From contig NZ_BPUO01000009.1 of assembly GCF_022179805.1 (NCBI RefSeq), positions 124,001 through 188,000 on the forward strand: DNA of 64,000 bases. The letters are read 5' to 3'. Position numbers and translations under genes: made by a program. The number at the start of each line of letters is the position of its first letter. Within the stretch, counting starts at the first letter, position 1. This document shows positions 24,245 to 33,053 of this stretch, piece by piece. This DNA comes from Cupriavidus pauculus. GTDB lineage: Bacteria > Pseudomonadota > Gammaproteobacteria > Burkholderiales > Burkholderiaceae. A model generated the notes under the pieces. The model was not told where the DNA came from. It did not search any database and saw only the letters and a list, made by a program, of their open reading frames with translations.

Positions 24245-27160
24245 TTAATTCGTCCGCTCAAGATACTGACCGACATCTACTGCATCGCGCTGCTCCTCAC
24301 GCATGAACCTCTGTGCGTAGCGTTGATACACACCCGAGCGCAGGAACAATTCGAACAATTCGGCATCGATGTGCTGTTGCTTCGCAGCGCGCGCCATAAT
24401 GTCAATAGACTCTGACAAGGTCTTCGCCTTCTTGTAGGGGCGATCCGCGGCTGTAAGCGCCTCGAAAATGTCAGCAATCGCCATCATTCTTGACAGCGGA
24501 CTCATCTCCTCCCGGCGCAATTGCCGGGGGTATCCGGTGCCGTCCATCTTCTCGTGATGGTTGCCTGCGATCTCAGGCACCTGGCGAAGGTGTTTGGGAA
24601 ACGGCAATCGGGACAGCATGACTTGCGTCTGCACGATGTGGTCTTCGATCTTGTAACGCTCCTCCTCGCATAGCGTGCCACGGGCGACCATGAGATTGTG
24701 CAACTCCCCACGCTGGTACAGACATACCGGGGCGTTTCTCCGGAATCCCCAAGGGTTGTCCGAAGGAATACGGTCAGCCGCGGATCGTGGAATCAAATGT
24801 TCCGGCTTGTCCGACAGCAGTGGCTCACGTACCGGCAATGCGGGAGCTGCATCGTGCCGCTTGCGGCCGAGTTCCTGCTGTGACACCCCGAGACAATCAT
24901 CAAGCGTGCGTGTCCATGTGCGTGTCGCCACCTTCTTCAAACGCACCCTACGCGCTTCGTCCATCGATTCGCCGCCTTGGTTACATTCCGCCACGAAAGC
25001 AAAATCTTCATCCAGTTCGGATAGCGTTTGCTGCAGTTGCGTCTCTGCCGTCCTCGAGTCGTCGCCGGCAAGGATGCCACGCAGACAGTCGATCTCCGCT
25101 TCGCGTTTGAGCACCTCAAAACGCATGCGAACTTCATGAATCCTGTCATAGAGCGTCTCGAGCTTGGTCGCCTTGTCGATAATGAACTCGGGCGTGGTGA
25201 CCTTGCCGCAATCATGCAGCCACGCCGCGACATGTAGGGCTTCCCATTCACCCTCTGTCATAGAGAACGACCGATATGGTCCGTCCTTGGCCTCGCATGC
25301 GGCTTCCGCCAGCATCTTGACGAGTTCGGGAACGCGGGCGCAATGACCTCCTGTATGCGGACTCTTGGCGTCGATCGCGTCAGCCAGTAGGCGGATGAAC
25401 GCGTCAAACAACTCTCGCTGGGCGCGCGTCAACTCTCGCACTTCGATTGCGCCGGCAAAAAGGCTCGACAGGGTGGTCAAGAATGCCAGCTGGGATGCCT
25501 CCATCGGCGTCTCGCGCAGGATAAGAATCAGGCCTTGCAACTCCCGCTGGCGGTTAACAAGCGGAATCGCGACAGCGTGGCTTTCTCCTTCGTTCAACAT
25601 CGCCAGCGGTGCAATGGCTTCGCAGTCGCCCTTGCGGAGATACCCGCATTGCGGCTGGCCGTGCCGCAGGGCGTCGCGCAGAAGTGGAGGCACCTGATCC
25701 CACTTTAGCTTCACTGGGTCGGACGGCACCGCTTCGCCCGATCGATTTTGCGCTGCCGCGACGACGAGATTCCTGTCATCGACCCGATAGAACACGCCTG
25801 CGGCGCCTCCGGCCTCGTTCAATGTCTTCTTCAGCAACACCGGTAGCAACTGCTCCAGACGCCCTTCCGCCGAGATAGCCTGAACGATCACCAGAAACCG
25901 GCGGATCGTCTGGCGCATTTGCTCCGTAGCCCGCACCAACGTGTTTATTTCTCTGATATGCGTGTGTACAGAAAGCGGATGGTCAAAATCGAACTTTCGG
26001 ACAGCCGATAAATCATCGGCCAGCAAGCCTAGCGGCTTGGCAATGTGACGCGTCGCGATCCAGAGTACGGGCATCGAAAGAAGTACGATAGCGATGGTAA
26101 TCGCCATGCCGATCACCGCCTGCCGTCTCGCGCTAGCCAGCAGTTCGTCTTCTGGTACTGCCGATAGCAGATAGAACGGCTTGCCGGCTCCAGCCAGGAT
26201 CGTGCTTGTCGTGGCGTACCACTGCCGCCCGCCAGCCGACAGCATGGCGTGCCCCAGTGTGGGCGGGCCGCTTGAGCGCGGCGCCATCGCGGTGAGGACC
26301 GGGATACCGTAATCCGCCGGAGCCGCGAGGAGGCTGTCTCGCTGCGCGTCCGGCGCGATGGATGCTTCGGGCAGCTTCCGATCGATGCCGATCACCCGGC
26401 CATCGCTGTCGAGCAACGCTAGGACTGTGTTCGCCGTGGCTTTCTTTTTGGCAAGTAATTTGCCGAGCGCCTCGAAGTCGAAGTCCCCACCCACAACCGC
26501 CTGCCCGTCGGGCGTGCGGAACGCAATTGATTCGCCCGCCTCATGGTTGGCAAAGAATATATAAGGCTCCGTGCGCACCGGCGCATCGGCGGCAATGGCG
26601 TCTTGATACCACGTGCGCAATCGCGGATCGTAGCGCAGGGCATAATCGGTATCGTCCGCCGTCCAGATATTGACTAACTCGCTATCAAAGAAATCAATGC
26701 GTCCGTTCGGTGACCCGCCATTTCGATTGACGCTGCGTACTAGGTATGCCGCCGTGGAGGGAGCGTTGAAAAAGGTACGGTCCGTGGCGCTACGCAGCGG
26801 TCGAACGTAGAAAAATGCCCCGTCTGCATAGCCGATGAACAGGGCCTGCAAGATTGGCGCGCTTTCCAACGCTTCGCGGGCAAGGGCAAGACGCGCCATG
26901 CGTTCGTCGTGGTTACGCGCACTAGCGAGAGAACTGTGGCGAACCAGCCTGACCGCCGCTTCGGCGGGCGCCAACAGTTCATGAACTTCATCGAGCATGT
27001 CCGAACCAATCCGCCGCGTCGCATCAGAAGTCGCAGTTTCGAGCGCCGCCTTTGTCATCCAGTAGTTGACGCCGCAGGCAAGCACGCCGACCACCACGAC
27101 GATCGACCCGAACAGCATCCACAGATAGACAGGCAGTGAGATGCCCTTGTTTGATCGCAT
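24245..27160 (-). CDS. Membrane c-di-GMP phosphodiesterase (dCache-HAMP-GAF-HD-GYP)
   Basis: 971 residues from ATG 27160, with AAAGGA about five bases upstream. Order: TM helix (residues about 12-33), a periplasmic Cache-type sensor (about 34-350) with VNIWTADDTDYALRYDPRLRTWYQDA, then a second TM and HAMP. A GAF-like domain (about 440-600) follows and the HD-GYP domain (about 620-960) is last. HD-GYP residues seen: HTGGHCARV, AAWLHDCGKV, NHHEKMDGTGYP and ADIFEALTAADRPYK. About 190 residues are inserted between the HD and GYP halves, much longer than in canonical members. It cleaves c-di-GMP to GMP or pGpG. Divergent from a PAS-GGDEF-EAL gene. Confidence 0.93.
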   Translation of the reverse strand: MRSNKGISLPVYLWMLFGSIVVVVGVLACGVNYWMTKAALETATSDATRRIGSDMLDEVHELLAPAEAAVRLVRHSSLASARNHDERMARLALAREALESAPILQALFIGYADGAFFYVRPLRSATDRTFFNAPSTAAYLVRSVNRNGGSPNGRIDFFDSELVNIWTADDTDYALRYDPRLRTWYQDAIAADAPVRTEPYIFFANHEAGESIAFRTPDGQAVVGGDFDFEALGKLLAKKKATANTVLALLDSDGRVIGIDRKLPEASIAPDAQRDSLLAAPADYGIPVLTAMAPRSSGPPTLGHAMLSAGGRQWYATTSTILAGAGKPFYLLSAVPEDELLASARRQAVIGMAITIAIVLLSMPVLWIATRHIAKPLGLLADDLSAVRKFDFDHPLSVHTHIREINTLVRATEQMRQTIRRFLVIVQAISAEGRLEQLLPVLLKKTLNEAGGAAGVFYRVDDRNLVVAAAQNRSGEAVPSDPVKLKWDQVPPLLRDALRHGQPQCGYLRKGDCEAIAPLAMLNEGESHAVAIPLVNRQRELQGLILILRETPMEASQLAFLTTLSSLFAGAIEVRELTRAQRELFDAFIRLLADAIDAKSPHTGGHCARVPELVKMLAEAACEAKDGPYRSFSMTEGEWEALHVAAWLHDCGKVTTPEFIIDKATKLETLYDRIHEVRMRFEVLKREAEIDCLRGILAGDDSRTAETQLQQTLSELDEDFAFVAECNQGGESMDEARRVRLKKVATRTWTRTLDDCLGVSQQELGRKRHDAAPALPVREPLLSDKPEHLIPRSAADRIPSDNPWGFRRNAPVCLYQRGELHNLMVARGTLCEEERYKIEDHIVQTQVMLSRLPFPKHLRQVPEIAGNHHEKMDGTGYPRQLRREEMSPLSRMMAIADIFEALTAADRPYKKAKTLSESIDIMARAAKQQHIDAELFELFLRSGVYQRYAQRFMREEQRDAVDVGQYLERTN

Positions 27161-28210
27161 ACGATCCTTTCCGACGACTAACGAGCCGGTGTGAATCTGC
27201 GCAGTATGAAGACTTTGGGAACCATTCCTACGTTATCCACCGAACCGTCCGAAGCATTGTATGAAGAGACGGATGGTGCTCACTCTGAAACACGAAGGCA
27301 TCGCGTTTAAACCACTGTATGGAGCGTTGGATGACTCCATTCTGCCCACGGCATGGCCTTCCCCGAGTACGTAGGGGTTCGGAACAATTTATACCGAATC
27401 GTTCCTGCGTGCGCTACCGAGTTCTCGCCTCAAGCTTCAGTCATATTGCAGTGCGCATAATCACATCCTGCCCCAATGGGGTCGGTGCTATTTTTCGCAT
27501 TGGTCAATTGGCCGAAGGTCCAATGCGAACGGGAGATGAGTCTTCTATATCGCTGCAGACGGCTTGCTCGGCAAGTCAGCTCCCGATCCAAAATGACACG
27601 GCGCCCAGCGATAGGGTTTTCAGATACGCTCACGGAAATTGACGGCGGCGTCGCGCACAGTGAGTACTCAGATATAGCTTCGGTTTGCTCCGGCGTGGCC
27701 TTACGCGCGGTACGCAGGTACACATCCGAAGAGCAACCACATTTCTTCGCTCGCGAAAAAGAACGAGCAGGCTGCGTTCGGTTGTAACGGTGGTCCACCT
27801 GCGTTGCGCTATCTCACCCGGGCTTCCTACGCCGGTCCCGGCGCTGAACGCTTTGGCAACGAAGCACTGACCTCCTAATGACTTCTAAATTCTGAGGGTA
27901 GTCGGGCGTCGCATGCGCGCCGACGGCCACCGAGGCCCGACTCAGACCACTGTCGCGACGGAAGGCCGTCGGGGATGTCAACGCAGAACGACTGGACGGG
28001 CACGGCAGGCGCGGACGCTATGTCAGAAAAGGTGACAGTCACTTCCTTGCTCGACTTGACTCGGTCAGTCCCGGTCGCTACTGGAATCCAAAGGAAAGCG
28101 GGCACGCGATTTGCCCCAGATTAGGATGAGCCGGTGGCGAATGCCGCACTAGGCGTTAATCTGCGTCTTGAGATGCCGATAAATGAGTCGGCCGCGCGGT
28201 TGTCAGCGAG
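27161..28210. other. 1-kb divergent intergenic region
   Basis: Separates two large c-di-GMP genes transcribed outward. Small frames on both strands have no recognisable product and poor composition. It must carry both promoters; no clear promoter, operator or RNA structure was identified. The length is unusual for this gene-dense window. Confidence 0.4.
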
Positions 28211-31159
28211 GTGACGCATTGCAATCTTTACATACGTACCGACAAAACTAGAAACTTTGCGAAGGTGACCGCGTTGCCAGATCCCATCAATAGCCGCACA
28301 GACGCGGGCGCGCAGCTATCGGGCGGGGCGCTGGAGCAGGTGTTGCGGCAATTCCCGGAGCCGCTCTTGCTGAAAAACGAGCAAGGCGTCTGGCGCTTCG
28401 TAAATCCGGCGATGTGCCAGTTGATGCGGCGCCCCGCGGAGGAATTGTTAGGCCGCAGCGATGAGGAGCTATTCGGACCGGCGCGTGCGGCGGCTTATCG
28501 CTCGGTGCACCAACGCGTCGTGGATAGCGGCGAGCCGCAGGAAGAGACCGAGGTGTTCCAGGTTGCCGACGGCGACGAACGTGTTCTGCGTACACGCAAG
28601 CGGCTGGTGCACATGACGGATGCCGGCGAGCCGGTGTTGTTGGTGTGGATCAGCGATATTACCGAAGCCCATCAGACGGAGCAGGCGCTCTCGGAAAGCG
28701 AAGCGCACTATCGCTGTGCCGTTGAACTGAATCCGCAGATACCTTGGACGGCCGACGCGGCTGGACGCATTACAGAAGCCGGACCGCGCTGGGCTGAACT
28801 GACCGGCATGCCCCTCAACGAGGCGCTGGGTGAGGGATGGATGCGCTGTGTACACCCTGATGACTTGTCGCGCCTGAGTCATTGGTGGGGCGAGTCCATC
28901 GCTACCCATCGGCCGGTGGACCAAGAGTATCGCGTGAGGATGCGCGAGGGTACCTATCGCTGGTTCCGCGCGCGTGCGGCAGCACGTATCGACGACGATG
29001 GAAAGGTCATTCGCTGGTACGGCACGCTTGAGGATGTGGACGACCGCAAATCCGCGAGTATCGCGCTGCAGGCCAGCGAACGCTTCGCGCGCAGCATACT
29101 TGAGAACAGCCCCGACTGTATCCGGGTGCTCGATCACGAAGGCCGGGTGCTATACATTAATGCGACTGCCGCGCGCGTATTCGACCTAAAGAACCCGGAC
29201 GCCAAGATCGGTTGCTACTGGCCCGACTTCCTGCCGCACGAGTACAGGGACCTAGCCGAACGCGTACTGCATACCGCGCGTGGCGGACATACCGCCGAGT
29301 TCTCTCATTCGCGCGTGCGACCCGATGGCTCGACCCAGTGGCTCAAGAGCGTAGCCACCGGCGTGCCTGCTACCGACGATCTTCCAGCTCGCATCCTTAT
29401 CATTTCGTCAGATGTTACCGAAGCCCGGCGGGCGCGGGAGGCTGCCAGTACGGCCCGTCGCCATACCGAAGCGCTGGCCGCAAGATTATCTGCAGTGCTG
29501 GAAAGCACCACCGACAGCGTGGTGCAGCTGGACCATAACTGGCGTTTGACATATTTCAACGGGAACGCCGGCAGGGCCATGGCCGGACGCCACCCAGCGC
29601 TGGGTCGCTCGGTTTGGGACATCTTCCCCGAGGAGCGGCATGGGGTATTCGCGGAACACTATCGCGCAGCGGTACGAACGCAACGACCCGTCGTGTTCGA
29701 GCACTTCTTGGAAATGCTGCAGGCCTGGTATGAGGTGCACGTGTATCCGACCGACGAAGGCCTGTCGGTGTTTTTCCGTGATATTTCCGAGCGCAAGCGT
29801 GCCGAGCAGCAGTTGCTCGCCAACCAAGAGGCGCTCGCGCACATGGCACGACATGATCCGCTCACTGGCATCGCCAACCGATTGTTATGGCGTGAGCGAA
29901 TTGAGCAAACCATCGCGGCGGCCGCGCCGAGCAAGGCTGCGGCGTTGCTGTATATCGACCTTGATGGCTTCAAAGGGGTAAACGATGCCTTTGGCCACTA
30001 CGCTGGCGACATGGTATTGCAACAGGTGGCCGGGCGGTTGTTGCAATGTGTGCGCGACCCCGAGGGTGTGGCGCGCATCGGCGGCGATGAATTTGTCGTG
30101 ATCCAGGAGGAAATAGGTGATCGACAGGCCGTAGAAAACCTCGCCTGTCATCTTGTCGCGCAACTCTCGCGTCCGTTCCATCTCAAGGGGGAGCCTGTAA
30201 CCTTGGGCGGTTGTATCGGCATCGCCATGATTCCCGAAGATGGCCGCAATGCCGACGAACTTCTGCAGGCGGCCGACGTGGCGCTTTACCAGGCGAAGGC
30301 TGAAGGGCCAGGTACCTGTCGCTTTTTCTCGATCGATGAGGGTGACCGCACTAAGGTGCGCATGGAACGCAAGCGTGCGCTGAACAATGCTTTGGCGGCA
30401 GGGCAGTTGGAGCTGCACTATCAGCCCATCTACGATCTACGCTCGGGCCATCTGCGTAGCTTCGAAGCCCTTCTTCGATGGCGCCACCCCGCGCTTGGGC
30501 TGGTGTCGCCGGCGGAGTTCATCCCGCTTGCCGAAGAGACAGGCCTCATCGTGCCGATTGGCGAGTGGGCACTCAGCGAAGCGTGCCGGCAATTGGCGCG
30601 ATGGCCCTCAAGCATCTGCGTGGGCGTCAACCTGTCGCCACTTCAGTTCAGGGGCCGAGCGCTACTCGATGCCGTGCGCCGCGCGGTGGAAGAGGCCGGC
30701 GTGCAAATCTCGAGGCTGGAACTCGAGATCACGGAGTCCGTCTTGCTGCGCAACGACTGCGAAAACTTGGAACTGCTCCGAGAGTTGCGCAGCATGGGGG
30801 CGCGCATCGCCATGGACGATTTCGGCACAGGCTTTTCGTCCCTGAGCTACTTGCGAAGCTTTCCGTTCGACAAGATTAAGCTTGACCGTGCATTCGTATC
30901 GGACCTCGCGACCAGCGCCGAGGCGCGGGCGATTCTCCATGCGGTACGCAGCCTCGGCGCCGCGTTCCGTGTACGCACAACGGCCGAAGGCATCGAGACG
31001 CCCGAGCAATTGGCGGTCGTGCGGGAGGAAGGCTACGACGAGGGGCAGGGGTATCTGCTGGGTCGGCCTCAGCGCACCGAGGACGCTTTCGCGCTGGCAC
31101 ACGGTCAGCATGATGCTGTCAAGACCCCAGACAAGCCCGGTAGCGACGAACTTTCATAG
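28211..31159 (+). CDS. PAS-GGDEF-EAL signalling protein
   Basis: 982 residues from GTG 28211; V19 (28265) is another possible start. Four PAS units lie at about 40-145, 155-280, 285-400 and 410-530. The GGDEF domain (about 545-700) has ARHDPLTGIANR and an intact RIGGDEF. The EAL domain (about 715-965) has SFEALLRWRHP, ITESVLL, DDFGTGFSSLSYL and EGIETPEQL. Both catalytic motifs look intact, so the protein may make and degrade c-di-GMP or be biased one way by its PAS inputs. No membrane helix is seen, so it is probably cytosolic. Confidence 0.94.
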   Translation: MTHCNLYIRTDKTRNFAKVTALPDPINSRTDAGAQLSGGALEQVLRQFPEPLLLKNEQGVWRFVNPAMCQLMRRPAEELLGRSDEELFGPARAAAYRSVHQRVVDSGEPQEETEVFQVADGDERVLRTRKRLVHMTDAGEPVLLVWISDITEAHQTEQALSESEAHYRCAVELNPQIPWTADAAGRITEAGPRWAELTGMPLNEALGEGWMRCVHPDDLSRLSHWWGESIATHRPVDQEYRVRMREGTYRWFRARAAARIDDDGKVIRWYGTLEDVDDRKSASIALQASERFARSILENSPDCIRVLDHEGRVLYINATAARVFDLKNPDAKIGCYWPDFLPHEYRDLAERVLHTARGGHTAEFSHSRVRPDGSTQWLKSVATGVPATDDLPARILIISSDVTEARRAREAASTARRHTEALAARLSAVLESTTDSVVQLDHNWRLTYFNGNAGRAMAGRHPALGRSVWDIFPEERHGVFAEHYRAAVRTQRPVVFEHFLEMLQAWYEVHVYPTDEGLSVFFRDISERKRAEQQLLANQEALAHMARHDPLTGIANRLLWRERIEQTIAAAAPSKAAALLYIDLDGFKGVNDAFGHYAGDMVLQQVAGRLLQCVRDPEGVARIGGDEFVVIQEEIGDRQAVENLACHLVAQLSRPFHLKGEPVTLGGCIGIAMIPEDGRNADELLQAADVALYQAKAEGPGTCRFFSIDEGDRTKVRMERKRALNNALAAGQLELHYQPIYDLRSGHLRSFEALLRWRHPALGLVSPAEFIPLAEETGLIVPIGEWALSEACRQLARWPSSICVGVNLSPLQFRGRALLDAVRRAVEEAGVQISRLELEITESVLLRNDCENLELLRELRSMGARIAMDDFGTGFSSLSYLRSFPFDKIKLDRAFVSDLATSAEARAILHAVRSLGAAFRVRTTAEGIETPEQLAVVREEGYDEGQGYLLGRPQRTEDAFALAHGQHDAVKTPDKPGSDELS

Positions 31160-31424
31160 TTGTGGGCGCGCCGTCACGCACCATACGGGGAAGCGCCACC
31201 GGCATCGTCGAGGGGATCGTCCAGCCGAGACACACCATTATCGTGAGTTGGTCGTCTGTGACGAATAACCCAAATCGTCTATCGCAACCGCTCGGTATGC
31301 GGGATGCGGCGCGCTGCCTTTTGCACGCAGAATTTTGCGATGTCGAAGGTCACCCCCCGCACCCGTACAAGCACACCCGCACAAACACACCTATGCTTTA
31401 AGCAAATGTCCACGGGGCCGGTAT

Positions 31425-31646
31425 ATGTTTGACACACCGAGATTCTTCATTGCCCATGCATTGCGGCGCAGTGCGACGAGCGCGCTTGCCGTACTTATGG
31501 CTGTGGGCGTGGCGGGTTGTGAGGGGGTGCCGCGCGATACCACCGCGACCCCGCCCCCACCGCGCGAGTTATTCACTCCCAGCGATGAGCTTAATCCTCC
31601 GCCGAGCACGACGCGAGATCAACGGCCAGCCGTGCGTGCGCCGTAG
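31425..31646 (+). CDS. Small putative lipoprotein
   Basis: A 73-residue frame from ATG 31425. The N-terminus has Arg residues, a hydrophobic stretch (ALAVLMAVGVAGC) and a lipobox VAGC; a short Pro/Thr-rich tail of about 38 residues follows. Such tails are typical of small outer-membrane lipoproteins with no known function. The ribosome site is weak. Confidence 0.5.
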   Translation: MFDTPRFFIAHALRRSATSALAVLMAVGVAGCEGVPRDTTATPPPPRELFTPSDELNPPPSTTRDQRPAVRAP

Positions 31647-31666
31647 CGTCGGCGACATCTGGCTAC

Positions 31667-31854
31667 CATTCCACACAATCCCTGAAGAGGGCCGATCTTC
31701 TGTACCGGACAGCGGACGTGGGCATGCTCTGGGTCAATGCCCTCGCTGAACTGTCCCTCGGTGGCATCAAAGACTCGGGCTGTGGATCGGATGGCGGCCC
31801 TGGGCGCTTCAGGCATTTCTCAATGTGCGACCGGTTGCGATTTCCAACGTCTGA
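31667..31854 (+). pseudogene. C-terminal remnant of an aldehyde dehydrogenase
   Basis: The first frame reads SLKRADLLYRTADVGMLWVNAL and LGGIKDSGCGSDGG, then a single-base shift near 31803 gives ALQAFLNVRPVAISNV and a stop at 31852. This is the conserved end of NAD(P)-aldehyde dehydrogenases of the succinate-semialdehyde type (GMVGVN and PFGGIKDSGYGSEGG in family members). The catalytic Cys and Glu regions are absent. Debris only. Confidence 0.7.
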
Positions 31855-31957
31855 GGCGCATGGCGATTGCTATTAATAGCTCACCGAAAAAAGGAACCGA
31901 TACGCGTACCTTGTCGCATGCGCCGCATCTGTCCCCAGCGCAATCGCGTGAATATCA

Positions 31958-31987
31958 ACTCTACGCGGCATTGATGCCGCGTAGAGT
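31958..31987. promoter_or_regulatory. Long palindrome A upstream of AbiEi
   Basis: Perfect 14-bp arms (starting ACTCTACGCGGCAT) with a 2-nt centre TG. It shares architecture with the palindrome at 32070-32097; the differences between the two copies are compensated in both arms. On its right it is flanked by the complement of TTTGTGATA, the same 9-mer that precedes palindrome B, so the two sites face each other. Probable binding sites for the AbiEi regulator encoded next. Confidence 0.65.
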
Positions 31988-32069
31988 ATCACAAATCTGC
32001 ATCAGTTGGATAGGTGCAAGCGCCTTGTTGTGGCGTTTCGTGAGCTGTTCCTTTGCTAAATTTGTGATA

Positions 32070-32097
32070 TGCTATGCAGCATTAATGCTGCATAGCA
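32070..32097. promoter_or_regulatory. Long palindrome B upstream of AbiEi
   Basis: Perfect 13-bp arms (TGCTATGCAGCAT) around TA, preceded by TTTGTGATA. It lies 66 bases before the proposed AbiEi start, in a position to overlap the promoter. See palindrome A at 31958. Confidence 0.65.
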
Positions 32098-32162
32098 CGA
32101 CGTTCTAATGATACCCCCAATGATTGGTCCGCAGCAGGGGTCAAAAATTTGGTATCGCTCCC

Positions 32163-33053
32163 ATGAATCGTTCACGCCTTCAGATCGCGAAAGCAGATAT
32201 CACCGAGTTTTTTGACAACCTGAGTTGTCCGGTCCTGAAGATGGCACACATTAGAGCCATCCTGTCGAAGCAAAGGCGCTATTGGCGGTTGGCACAACGT
32301 ACATCGGCGAGCGACCTTATTGAGTTCTTGCGACAACAAGGCAAGCTTAACCAAGTCGAGTTTCCGTTCCCGCAGCGTGCTGAGACGCTGTACCTCTGGG
32401 GTGAGGTCGATCTCTATACCAGCCTGTTGGGGCTACGCCAGGGGTCGTACTTTAGTCACTACACCGCCATGCGCTTGCAGGGGCTCACCGAACAGACGCC
32501 GACGACGATATATCTGACCGATGAGCGTAGTGCTGGTGTGCCACGGGCGCCGGTAAAGCTCACCCAACTCGATATCGACCACGCATTTGCCCAGCCGCCG
32601 CGCACGTCGCGTAATGCGGTCGTGTATGAAGAGCGGAAGCTATGCCTGCTGAACGGCGGTTACACCGGTTACTTGGGTGTTGTGACACAGCGAGTCAACG
32701 GCGACACCGGCTTGGACGTCGAAGTGCGCCTGACCAACGTAGAGCGCACGCTGATCGATATCACGGTAAGACCGTTCTATGCAGGGGGAATCTATGAGGT
32801 GGTAAAGGCTTTTGAATTGGCGAAGCAGGTGGTGTCCGTCAACAAATTGGTAGCCACCCTGCGTAAGTTGGACTTCGCCTATCCTTACCATCAGGCAATT
32901 GGCTATTACCTCGAACGCGCAGGGTACAGACCCTCGCAATTGGATTTAGTACGGCGTTTGCCCTTGGAGCATGACTTCTATCTTGCGCATGCCATGGGAG
33001 GCACAACCCGCTACGTAAGTGACTGGCGTCTATTTGTCCCAGATAGTTTTTAA
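32163..33053 (+). CDS. AbiEi-family antitoxin/transcriptional regulator
   Basis: 296 residues from ATG 32163. The N-terminal winged-helix region (FDNLSCPVLKMAHIRAILSKQRRYWRLAQRTSASDLIEFLRQQGKL) is followed by an AbiEi-type core. That core has GSYFSHYTAMRLQGLTEQTPTTIYLTDERS, then NVERTLIDITVRP. AbiEi antitoxins neutralise AbiEii toxins without direct complex formation and repress their own promoter through inverted repeats. Two long palindromes lie just upstream. Unlike the usual operon, the toxin gene is convergent and overlaps the last 24 bases of this gene. Confidence 0.8.
   Translation: MNRSRLQIAKADITEFFDNLSCPVLKMAHIRAILSKQRRYWRLAQRTSASDLIEFLRQQGKLNQVEFPFPQRAETLYLWGEVDLYTSLLGLRQGSYFSHYTAMRLQGLTEQTPTTIYLTDERSAGVPRAPVKLTQLDIDHAFAQPPRTSRNAVVYEERKLCLLNGGYTGYLGVVTQRVNGDTGLDVEVRLTNVERTLIDITVRPFYAGGIYEVVKAFELAKQVVSVNKLVATLRKLDFAYPYHQAIGYYLERAGYRPSQLDLVRRLPLEHDFYLAHAMGGTTRYVSDWRLFVPDSF

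Noticed and set aside
31958..32097. Palindromes as a CRISPR-like or REP array
   Set aside because: Only two copies with no regular spacers; position before a regulator gene fits operators better.
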